The notes under the pieces: model-generated
What the model was told of the DNA's origin: nothing
The model's input: the letters and a program-made list of their open reading frames with translations, nothing else
Databases searched by the model: none
Program-made: the position numbers and the translations under genes
In this document: positions 10,744 to 21,030 of the stretch, piece by piece
Layout of the letters: each line of letters opens with the position of its first letter
Position numbering within the stretch: position 1 is the first letter of the stretch
Assembly (NCBI GenBank): GCA_021307315.1
Contig: JAJSPD010000026.1
Location: forward strand, 496,001 to 560,000
DNA: 64,000 nucleotides
Reading direction: 5' to 3'
Source: Bisporella sp. PMI_857
Lineage: Eukaryota; Ascomycota; Leotiomycetes; Helotiales; Helotiaceae

Positions 10744-13627
10744 CTATTGCATAAAATTTAGGTCGTCGAATCCGAAGTCGCCGCCTGGAAAAGTCCACAG
10801 GTCCGTGAGGTTCGCTGACCAATGGAAGTTATTCTTGTCGTCATTGTCGGTCGCAACAGGAGTCCTACTCGATGGCGACATGTTACACATTGATCCCTCT
10901 GGATCAGCACTATCCTCAGCAGTTTGCGATTGGATTCCACCCTGCCCATGTGATATATGGGTTAGCCCCGGACTATTCGAGGCAATTACTTCTTGAAGCT
11001 TCAACAGCTCAGGTTCTCTTGATTGCACATTGTCCTGCCTTGGTTCGCGGCTCTTCATTTTGGGATTTGCTAGAAACGAGTATCAGTAAGTACAATAAAA
11101 AGAAGCTAGATATTCGCAATACAAAGTCCTAGACGCGATATCTTCTGCCGTATAACCTCAAGGCTCTCTAAGCATCGCTGAGGCACCTGTCCGTACGAAC
11201 TCATTTTTGACAAGGTTTCGTGACATAAAGCCCAACTTTGATCAAGATATGAGGCAGTTACTATTTGTTTCAGGGGGTTACAAAGCTGTGCAAGCACCAC
11301 CACCATTCCCGCAGTATGCGCATCTGTTCCTCGGAATAAAGGTTTAGTATTATAATTAGTCCATGTAGAACGGAGAGCCCACTTACAGTACACATTATAC
11401 CACCACGCGTCACTGATTGTACTCTGGGATGTACGGTGTATCAGTTTAATAAGCTCTCTCGCCGATGTGACGCATGAAACAGCACCGCGAGTCACAAAAA
11501 AATTATCTACATTAAATTCAGAATCTATACACCTGTCTGATGACATTTCGTTCAGTTTTGACACTGCATCTTTGCAGAGTTGGATAAAAGTTGTTCGATA
11601 GAGAAGAATTCGAGATTGCAGCACACTTTGAAAATTAGAAGTTATGTTAAAGTAAACGGAGCAACTACGAACTCTCACCTTGCATAAAGGAAATTAGACT
11701 GCATTTCCAAATTTCCTACACTTGGGCCTGGAGAGTGACGTAATTTTTCTCCATCTTGAGCCCACTGTAGCTCGGTGGGAAGTCCTGTTTGGAATTTAGT
11801 TAACTTCTTGTCCATCTCCAGTAAAGCGTCGATCTCTATTGGTGTTTGTAGATATTTGGCGTTGGCTGCGCTGGTATTGGTGTTCGAGATATTTTGGTCA
11901 TAGATAGTGGTAAGAATGATGCCCAGTATCTCCGAGAGCTTGATACGTTCTAAAAACAATCCAATAGCAGCGGCTCCACGAGGATCTGATTTGAAATTCT
12001 CGTCTTTCATAGGTGATGGCGGTGAGGTCGAAAATTTATGCATAATCATTAGGGGGCGACCCATGGTCATACTCGCGGACCTTGAAAAAAAGTCATTATC
12101 AATCAAATCTCCGTATAAGGGACTGTCAGCAATTAAATACCGATGAAGCAATGAGGGGACGTGGGTTTAAACACAAAACTTTCTTACATATCCAGCATCA
12201 TACAGGCATACCAGACACGTCTTCTCATCTCCTGTCCTAGCGGGGATATCTGGAGTGGAGACTGATCAACATGGAGGCCCAGACCTTGTGCGATCCTACA
12301 GGCAACTCCAATGCCATTCCAGCATCTTTGGGGGTAGAATGTGCTTTGCAAAAACTGCCCACTCAGCAATAATGTTTGAATGATGGCGATACTACCTCGG
12401 TCCATCATATCCACAACTAGAAGGTTTTTTGAGCGTTGATCAAACATAGTTGCAATATCATTTCTCTCTGAGACTGATACATCTAAGAATTGGCTCCCAA
12501 GTGCTAGCATCATATTGAGGGCGCAATAGAATGTCTGGCTTGCCGGTCCTGCATCAGTCATATTCCCAAGCCCAGCGTCCGATTCTTGCACCAAAAGAGC
12601 TTCGCTGCCTGTAGGATTCCAGAGCATAGCGTACGCTAATTCGAACGTCGGTCTATGTACGAATGGGTAAAGTGGGTAAACTCTGGTCCAGTAATTCTCT
12701 AATAGGGTGTCTGACAGGGATCTTGACGGAAGCGCAAACAATTCTGGACGCAATCTCGGGCCTTCAAATTTAGGTAGCAGCTTCAAAAGCTCTGACCTTA
12801 CACTTTTGTCAAACCCTACTAGATTCAGCCGATCCCCAGAAGACGTTGTATCCTCCACAAAATCTCCCTGTACACCATTTCCTAGTACATGGCGGATGGC
12901 CCGCATGAAAGCAATGCCTGATGAGTCTCCATAGTACTGTGTACTTTCTTGCGGACTGTTCTTATGGCACACGGAGGATACCCCCATGGCGTCTGCTTCA
13001 TGAGCAACAATGTGTAGTGACTCATGTGACGCCGCATCTTCTTCTAATTTATGCGGGACCTGTTTTGCCTCGTCAAGGGGAGGCACGTGGGACAGACTTG
13101 AAGATAGATTTCCCACATATCGGACATTGGATAGGCGCGTTCTAGGTTCTAGGCCAATTGAGGGACTTCCATCACATGTTGGCGACATGACGCGCAGTAT
13201 ATCTTCAGAAACATGCTGTGAATTTACGGGGGGTAACTCACGATATTCTGAAGCTGCTTGAAGATATGACAACTGCTGATGAGGGCCATCATCGACGGAT
13301 TGATTGGGATTTGGTTCCCGAGCTAGAGAGTTGTTTGGCCGATTCTGGTTCTCTAGGCGTTGCAATCTATCAAGCACTGACTGAAAAGATCTATGGCCGT
13401 GCTAGTTAGTCACGGGCTGTTGGTAGATGAAATCCAAGGTGGCTCTCTTACTCTGTCACTCCTGGAATAGATTCAAGCCGCACAGCGTAACTGCACTCTT
13501 GAGATCGCCGTTGACATGAGTCACAGGCCGGCTTCTCACCACTGCATCTAATTTTCCTCTCACGACATGGTGCACAGGCTAGCGAAACTTTTCGTCGTTT
13601 CCGGATCGGTTCCTCTGACTCGCTCAT
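10744..13627 (-). CDS. Zn2Cys6 transcription factor with Fungal_trans domain (TF2)
   Basis: Six exons fit in phase: 13627-13460, 13380-12188, 12080-11679, 11626-11397, 11323-11123 and 11069-10744, giving 839 residues. Exon 1 encodes a basic stretch (RKRRK) and the zinc cluster CAPCRERKIRCSGEKPACDSC ending in ECSY. A short leucine-rich coiled coil (VLDRLQRLENQ) follows, the usual dimerisation linker. The large Fungal_trans domain has YPLYPFVHRPTF, LGLHVD, RRRVWYACMMLD and SMTMGRPLMI. The C-terminus ends in an acidic, Phe-rich tail (FDDLNFMQ) that could activate transcription. The first donor is chosen at GTGACA because the nearby GTAAGA would break the frame. A MITE lies 220 bp upstream of the start codon. 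The target genes are unknown; the neighbouring oxidases are the natural guess. Confidence 0.9.
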
Positions 13628-13848
13628 GGCGGAAAATAGAAGGTGCTGTGGTAAGAGCAGATCTTGATCTGTGCTATTAATACCAGATATTTTACGATAA
13701 GGCTTTCGTACTTCTAGATATAAGCATCTAATCTCGATATTCCGTGTATTTTGTAGTAATCGACCATAGAGTAAGTAAATAGATATGAGAAAATGAAATA
13801 GCCGAGTTCTGAGTAAGCGAAAAATTACTCCGCAGGTCAATACACGTA

Positions 13849-14278
13849 CCCCAGGGGTAAGTTAATAATTCTGATTAAGCGCAACGCGTACCCCACCAAG
13901 CCTGTAAAACACAGCAGCCCTAATGTACACTCTGTAAATACAGCACAACTAGCTTATACACACGCAGTTACAGGCCTGTAAAGTGCTTAATATATTTGTA
14001 AAAGCTTTTAACAATACTTGTAAAACTGGTTTTAAAACAATATGTAGTTTTAGTAATAGTAGCATTCGAAAAAAGTCGGCAGTTAAAATAGTATTAGTAT
14101 TAATAATAGTAACTTTAATACTAACAGTACATTATTAAAAAAGTGCAGTAGCATAAGTATACAAGCAAGAAACAAAATTATTCAAGCTATTTTTGTATCA
14201 CAGACTGGTTACACTGTATTTACAGGCTTGGTGAGGTACGCGTTTCGCTTAGTCAGAATTATTAACTTACCCCTGGGG
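13849..14278. mobile_element. MITE, 430 bp, Tc1/mariner-type ends
   Basis: A non-coding element bounded by 58-bp terminal inverted repeats (13849-13906 and 14221-14278) with only three mismatches. The ends read CCCCAGGGGTAAGTTAATAA. Each end is flanked by TA (13847-13848 and 14279-14280), the target duplication of the Tc1/mariner/Fot group. The inside is AT-rich, with further small inverted motifs such as ACAGGCCTGT. There is no transposase, so it is non-autonomous. It sits in the shared upstream region of TF2 and the VAO-like gene. Confidence 0.85.
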
Positions 14279-14289
14279 TACTTATATTA

Positions 14290-15330
14290 GAACCATTACT
14301 CCGCAATAAGGTTGACGTTTCGTGGGGTGTTTGGGGTAGCGGGTTGTGGACAAGGGTTGTAACAATCCGTTCCAATCCTGAGCCTCAAACGTTACAAGTT
14401 AAATAGAACAGAGATTAATTGCTTACCCAAAGTAGTTGAGTACAAAGCTTTAATTAGGGGACGGCTCTTGGGCTCTGGAATCCCAGTTATAGTCACGTGA
14501 TGGCCAGTTTTTCTTTTTCGGGGGAAAAAAAAGCATATGTCAAGTAATGTAAAACGATATGTCGTAACAAACGCCGATTCGGTTGTGGAACCACTCCAAA
14601 TTGCGTTTTGAGATTCTCTCGACAACGCAGAAACGAGCAAAGAGCAGTATTATAGAAAAATACTTAAATCTTGTCGAAATATAAGGTGCAATAGTGCTTC
14701 CGTAAAAGAATTTGCTATTATGGTTCGACAAATCCCATTCAAGGGGCCCGTGTCCCTGAAAACGTATCATAAGGCCCCACCTGCATTGAGCGCTTTGAGG
14801 GAATAGCTTTGGGACCAAAAAGTAGAGGTTATTAAGTCTATTGTCGTCGAGATTCATTGGATTCTCAGTCATGTCGGCCTGTCGAAGTCGAAAATCGGGG
14901 TACAGGATATTTGGGGATTGGTATGTCCCGTAAGGCTTCTTTTGGTAATGAAGATAGCAACTTTGAGAACTTCTGCTCTCACTCGGAAAGTAATCAAGAT
15001 CGCAACATATTGAAACGAATGTAGAACAAGTTATACATGTTTCAAATTCTGCAGCGTTAAATCAAAGTTACGCATTGAATAAGTTCCCACGACGGTACCG
15101 GGTGTTCAGCGGAATATTCCCCGAAGTCACTCCCTGCCCCACCACCAACGATCATGACCAGTGAGGTTTCGGATACTTTGAACTCACATCTATGCAGTGA
15201 TATATTTTATGATATACTATCCCCGCGATACATTCGATATTTGATTCTGCCTCAGCGCCACCATGGTTTAAGCAGGTTGAGCTGATTGTAGCACTTTAGA
15301 TAGACATTAAATAGTTCGATTGCTATTCGC
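14290..15330. other. Upstream region of the VAO-like gene
   Basis: Between the MITE and the oxidase there is a 110-codon minus frame (14872-14540, ATG start) and a shorter overlapping one. Neither shows a known family, and I treat them as unproven. The last 250 bp are the likely oxidase promoter and contain the CGG-N8-CCG site. Confidence 0.4.
15110..15123. promoter_or_regulatory. CGG-N8-CCG palindrome upstream of the VAO-like gene
   Basis: CGGAATATTCCCCG lies about 220-285 bp upstream of the two possible start codons. The same half-sites with the same 8-base spacing occur upstream of CCO2 at 17632. Inverted CGG triplets are classic Zn2Cys6 dimer sites. Confidence 0.4.
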
Positions 15331-17190
15331 ATGAAGCTCGTCACTAGTTATAATGCTTCTACCTTCCCAACTCCGCACATACCCCTTTCGACCATGGCGA
15401 GCGTCTCACCTCCCGGCATTGACCATGCTACATTTCAGAAGATCTTACAAGAGTTCTCCGACATTGTAGGCGAAGACAATGTGTCCCGTGACGCATCGTA
15501 TGGCTCACTGGAAGGTCCCCATGGACAACATACCTATGGCGATCCATATGTGCTTCAAGCCGAGAAGGGACGAGAACCTAGCGCGGCTATTCGACCATCA
15601 GTTGTCTCCGAGGTTCAAGCTATTGTTCGAGTTGCAAACAGGTACAAGTGTCCTTTGTGGACTGTATCTCGAGGCAAGAACCTCGGGTAAGAGTTGTTTC
15701 TCAGTCTCATCTATCAGATGCTACAAGAATGGGTGACTATCTAACCTTGGCATAGATATGGAGGTACTTCCCCTGTTGTGAGAGGGTCTGTAATCCTCGA
15801 CCTCCATCGTATGAACAAGATAATCGAAGTCAACGAAGAATACGCGTACGCAATCGTAGAGCCAGGAGTCTCGTTTTTCGATTTGTATAAATATGTACAA
15901 GAGAATAATTTGAAATTATGGCCTTCTTGTCCCGCAATTGGTTGGGGATCAGTGCTCGGAAATACATTGGAGCGTGGGTTCGGATATACACCCAATGGAG
16001 AGCACAGCCAGCAACAATGCGGGATGGAAGTGGTCTTGCCAAGTGGTGAAGTTGTGAGAACTGGGATGGGAGCCATGGAAAATAGTAAGCTATTTGCGCT
16101 TTTCAAAGGGTGAGCTGTTGCATTGGCATATTATGGTGTCCTGTACTGACACAGATAGGGGCTTTGGACCTAGCATAGATGGCTTATTCTATCAATCAAA
16201 CCTAGGTACCCTTTCTCAGTCGCTGAATCTCTTATAAATTCTTATTTTTTATCTTTAGGAATTGTAACACAACTAGGTATTCATCTAACCCCAGCACCTG
16301 AGCATTACATGACGTGCGGAGTCAGCGTGCCCAATGAAGAAGACCTGCCGTTCCTGGTCAGCACAATATCAGACCTGATGCGTCGCAACATCATCACGAA
16401 CTCTCCCTCTGTGTCGAACGTCCTTCGGCAGTGCCTCGTCTCCCGCGATTCAAGAGTCTTGGAGCTGATAAGTCCGCATTTTGGAAAAGGCTGCGTACCT
16501 GAAAAGGTCTTGCTGGAAGTTAAGAAACTCATGGGATGGGGTTTTTGGAAGGCACAATTCGCACTCTACGGTCCCGTAGAGTTAGTCAAGGCATCATGGA
16601 CATGCATCGAGAGAAAATTCTCGAACTTACAAGGCAGTATATTGTGGTTTAAGGAACCTACCAGTCGTACTGGAGATTTTCTCACCACTGCCGAAGTGGG
16701 ACCAGAAGATATTCCCCATTCGGGGATTCCAAACTTAGAGCCGTTGCTGCTAATGAATTATCGCGGCCCCGGTGCAGGTCATACCTGCTTCTCTCCAATC
16801 CTTCCGCCCTCCGGCCGAGAGCTGTACGCTTGGTATCAAACAGCCAAGAAACGGACCATTGACGCTGAATTTGATTTCTTTGCTGACTTCCATATCTATG
16901 CTCGGTATGTAATTGCTATTGAACTAGTGGTTTTTAAGCCAGCTGAAGGGGAGCGATGTAGTGCGTTATATGAAGCTCTTCTGGAGGATGCGGTACAGCA
17001 AGGCTACTCAGAGTATCGCACACATGTGGATTACATGGATATTATTTCACATCATTTCGACTTCAACAAGGGTACTTTAAGGAAGCATCTTCAGGTTCTG
17101 AAAGACGTTTTGGATCCGAATGGAGTTGTATCACCTGGGAAGTCTGGGATTTGGAATAGCAACATGGGAAACGTGGGATCACCTGTCTAG
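15331..17190 (+). CDS. Vanillyl-alcohol-oxidase-like FAD enzyme
   Basis: The exons are 15331 (or 15394)-15686, 15756-16109, 16159-16205 and 16259-17190. All joins are in phase and give 562 or 541 residues. The fit to vanillyl-alcohol oxidase (about 560 residues) is clear in order and motifs. The FAD-binding PCMH half has SRGKNLGYGGTSP, IVEPGVSFFDLY and NTLERGFGYTPNGEH. Then come the family signature GFGPSIDGLFYQSNLGIVTQ and a C-terminal cap with a Tyr- and His-rich end. VAO enzymes oxidise 4-hydroxybenzylic alcohols, 4-allylphenols and related para-phenols to aldehydes or alcohols, making H2O2. I cannot place the covalent-FAD histidine with certainty. There is no signal peptide. It lies 680 bp upstream of CCO2 on the same strand. 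Substrate choice (vanillyl alcohol, eugenol type) is open. Confidence 0.9.
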
Positions 17191-17869
17191 ATACTTCTGC
17201 ACCTGTATTCATGCAATATTGTTTAATTAATTATTGAGACAATTTATAGTATTGTAGCCCTGGATAAAGTATTCCCGCCGTCACAGGAACCTCCAGAGCT
17301 GTACCATATTTATTTGTTATGGTCACAGAGAAGCGAAGCTACCACATTTGCGTACTCGAATTGCTGTTGGTCGTTGAAGTAAACAATGGCGGATATAAGA
17401 ACTTGGGTTAGAACAAAAAGAAGTAGAGCTAAGAATTGATATTGGTGGTTTCATTTTTACCTACGTTCTATTCAATGGTAATGATCAATGGCAGGCGCGA
17501 ACTGTGAGATTTAGAAAGTGAAACTAAGGTACTCAACTGGTGCAATGCAGCCATATAAAAATGAGGTAATCTTATATCCACGTCTGTCTTAATAACGAAC
17601 CCTTCAGCTGCGACAAGAGAAGTGCCGGTTTCGGGGAAGCCTCCGTTGCCTTCGGGGGTCTGTTCCGGGTCTCATCCCACCACAGGACGAAATACAGTGG
17701 GCAATAACACCACTAACCCGACATTGGCGGCATAACTCTCAAATAGAAAATGATCAGACAAGTCGATCCAGAACATGGCATCAGACTTTAAAAAAAATCT
17801 AGATAAAGAACTTTCAAGACTTATTGGATTTAGCAAGGCATACATACTCACAACCTGAACACGTTGAAC
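17191..17869. other. Intergenic, VAO-like to CCO2
   Basis: Contains the 3' flank of the oxidase gene and the CCO2 promoter. A minus-strand frame at 17672-18091 is only the reverse of CCO2 exon 1 and its leader. Besides the CGG-N8-CCG site I see nothing else. Confidence 0.6.
17632..17645. promoter_or_regulatory. CGG-N8-CCG palindrome upstream of CCO2
   Basis: CGGGGAAGCCTCCG lies about 225 bp upstream of the CCO2 start codon, with the same spacing as the site before the VAO-like gene. The inner eight bases differ, so it is not a recent duplication of the promoter. Confidence 0.4.
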
Positions 17870-19606
17870 ATGGCGGTACATTTCAAGAACCAGCCAGCAG
17901 TGAGCCAGCACTATTCTGAGCATCCACAATTCACCGGTTTCATGAAGCCATGTCGATATGAAGGAGAGATACAGAATCTCGAGATATACGGCGAGATTCC
18001 GAAAGCAATTGACGGTACTTTCTATCGAGTCATGCCAGATCCAGCATTCCCGTCCTTTATTGACAATGACCCGGTAAAGAACTCTTTCCAACTCGCAATA
18101 GTACAGCTACTCATTCGTGATAGTGGTTCAATGGGGATGGCTGCGTGAGCGCATTCCGGTTTAAAGACGGTCATGTAGACTTCAAACAACGCTATGTGCG
18201 CACCGAGAAATTCGAGAAGGAGCGACAAGCAAGAAGGGCTCTACTAGGTTGGTGATCAGAATCATCATTGGCTTGATTTTAAGTGAGTTTATACTACGTA
18301 GGAAAGTATCGCAACAAATACACTGACGCCATTGAATTTCAAATTCGTACCACATCCAATACCAATATTTTATATTTCAATGGCAATCTCCTGGCCTGCA
18401 AAGAAGACGGCCCTCCATATGCAATGGATCCAGATACGTTAGAAACTATTGGTGTGTGGGATTTCGACGGCCAGCTTGAGAGCGCTACCTTCACTGCTCA
18501 TCCTAAGTTTGATCCTAAGACTGGGGAGATGGTGTGTTTTGGTTATGAAGCTAGGGGCGATGGCACACCTGACGTCTGCTATTATACCTTCGATTCTCAC
18601 GGAAAACTTCTTCAGACAGTGTGGCTGATTGCCCCTGTGATAGCCATGATTCATGATTTTGCTGTCACCGAGAATTATGTTAGTATAGCCCTCATTGAGC
18701 TCTTTGCTTGCTCATCACGCTAGGTTATCTTCCCAATAATTCCACAGACTTGCTCACTGGAGCGGATGAAAGAGGGAGGAGAACACTGGCAATGGGATCC
18801 TAAGATTCCATGCTACTTTGGCGTGTTGCCACGACATGGTGCTAGCGGCGATGATGTCAAGGTTCGTCTCGAATATAACTTCAACACCGTCCTAAACAGG
18901 GCTGACATGCTGACGACCCTAGTGGTTTCGATCTAAAAACTCATTCCCTGGTCATGTAGCTAATGCCTATGAGACTCCTGATGGGAAAATCATCATAGAC
19001 CTTCCGATCGGCGACCAGAATGTATTCTTCTGGTGGAAGGATGCAGAGGGAAATGCACCTCAGCCGCAAGACATAATCTCGCAGCACAAACGCTTCACCA
19101 TCGACCCCAAGCTCGACATACTGGACCTCCCAGAACCCGAAATCCTCATTCGCAATGACAACGAGTTTCCACGCATCGATGACCGCTATGCGATGGCCGA
19201 ACACAAACATATCTTCATGAACGTAATGGATCCCGCTCTTGGGACGGATTTCCCTGCTATCTTGCCTGTCATGGGAGGTGGATGTCCTATCTACAACGCA
19301 CTCGGGCATCTAAACCTAGTAACCAAAACATTTGAGAAGTATTTTGTAGGCCCAAAAGCCATGGTGCAAGAACCAATCTTCATACCACGTTCCAGAGGCT
19401 CGCCTGAGGGAGATGGCTTCGTGATGGCTTTGGTTAATCGGTATGATACCATGACTAGCGATATTGTAATTCTGGATACAAAGGATTGGCAGAAGCCAGT
19501 TGCAGAAGTGAAGCTGAACATACGTTTGAGGGCCGGACTGCATGGAAATTGGGTGGATTCTAGGGATGTGGAGAATAATAGTGTGGACGGCACGGATGAG
19601 AATTAA
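17870..19606 (+). CDS. Carotenoid-oxygenase family, resveratrol/4-hydroxystilbene dioxygenase type (CCO2)
   Basis: Five exons fit in phase: 17870-18073, 18124-18247, 18302-18678, 18724-18861 and 18923-19606, giving 508 residues. The four iron-ligand histidines are His176 (TFTAHPKFD), His227 ([10 protein letters not shown]), His292 ([10 protein letters not shown]) and His488 (LHGNWVD). Tyr112 (GKYRNKY) and Lys143 (LLACKED) are 31 residues apart. This matches, from memory, the Tyr/Lys pair that binds the 4-hydroxyl of the stilbene in Neurospora CAO-1. Expected reaction: oxidative cleavage of resveratrol-like stilbenes to two hydroxybenzaldehydes. It is clearly a paralogue of CCO1, but it differs in exon structure (five exons against one), in the third histidine context and in Tyr-Lys spacing, so the two are not a recent tandem copy. 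It is probably cytosolic. Confidence 0.9.
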
Positions 19607-21030
19607 GTCGGCATATGGACTCTAGCAGAATCAGGCTGTAGAGCCAAACTGTATATTTGTATATTCGGAACTGATATCAGCCTGCGTTACCAAGCGCTTT
19701 CGCACAGGACATGACAATATGGCTACACTTTGCTATAAAAATCCTCTACGTCTTTGTCTACCTTGTAACATAAATTGAGGTGGCTCTTTGAGGTTACTTC
19801 TGTGACACATATGGCGATTACTTTGCTCTCTATGAGGCGCATGGTTGGGTATGCTCGGAACTGGACTCCGAACCGTTCATTGGGTTTCAGTCAACAGACC
19901 CGAACTCTTCTGATCCGAGACCCAACAATCAAAATATGCTGAGGAATTTATATACTTTCAATTTGCTTTTTGTTCTAAAGCTCTCGGAGCGGATCCGGAG
20001 ATCACGCGGTTACGCAAGTCTTACGCGGCTCCTTCGCTGCGAGGACCTTTGGATCCCTATTGAGGACTTAGGAAACATGAACCCCACAGAAAAGTATTAA
20101 CGAGATTAGTCAAAGTGAAGTAAATGCAATGGTACTTAGAAGACAGCAGGTTATATTCAAGGAATTCCACACCAGAACTTGAATCGAGAATGAGTTCAAG
20201 ATACACAGAGCGATAGTCTACTCATATTCGGGATTAATATATCTTATCAAATAAGGTGCTACCTTGCCATGGGAGTAACAATATATTGTCTTTTATTCAT
20301 AGATATCTTCGAGAAAGCCGCAAATTCCATGGAGAGAAGGTCAGGTCGAGTCACCTGACCCCTCATCTCAATACGATGTCTCCCTCATCAACGACCAAAA
20401 TGAAGCATAATCTCTCCTTCACCTTCGGTGGATGTTCTATTTATCGCTGTAACGATGTTCGACTTGTGGATGTGATTACATACCTTGTACTTCATGGCTT
20501 GTTTATAGGACAGCATGCGAGCAATGATGTAGAACGTGACTTGGCATTCTTTTCTTAAGAATTACATGCAAATGATGTCAGGCAAGAGGCTTTGCGATCT
20601 AGTCAAAAATTTTGATAGCAATTAAAAGCTGAGAACCGCTCAAGGCAAAGGGAAATTTACAATGTCAATTTGATGCAGGGTAGGATTTGTCACGGGATGT
20701 CGGTTAGAGCTTGTCCGGCGGCCGGCGGTCGGATGTGCCGGAGAAAGATATAATTGTGGACTTGATGCTTTCATGGGCCGAGAACCGCGGTTTCGAGACG
20801 CTCAGTGGAGTTCTGTGAGCTATACCCAGTATCTGAAATATTCCGACCCGGACTGCCCCACAGAGCCGACTCCTTTCAGTAAGTTGGCGCAACGAGTGGT
20901 TGAACCCTTACATCCCGGCCCAAAAGTCCTTTATTTTCATCATCATCTACACTTTCTAGTATTGGCGAAGCTTTGCTAATAAACTCTATCCACTTCGATA
21001 TCAGCAAAAATCACCTGCAACATAGTCACC
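19607..21030. other. Intergenic, CCO2 to acetoacetyl-CoA synthetase
   Basis: Small frames only. A GC-rich patch at 20713-20741 is dense in CCG/CGG triplets (CCGGCGGCCGGCGGTCGG) and lies about 300 bp before the synthetase start. It may be a regulatory cluster. No repeat or RNA gene is visible. Confidence 0.5.

Noticed and set aside
13454..13459. GTAAGA as donor of TF2 exon 1
   Set aside because: A stronger consensus site, but it leaves phase 2 and cannot join exon 2 in frame; GTGACA at 13459 does.
14540..14872. 110-codon minus frame
   Set aside because: ATG start but no recognisable motif and no supporting splice context; left as unproven.
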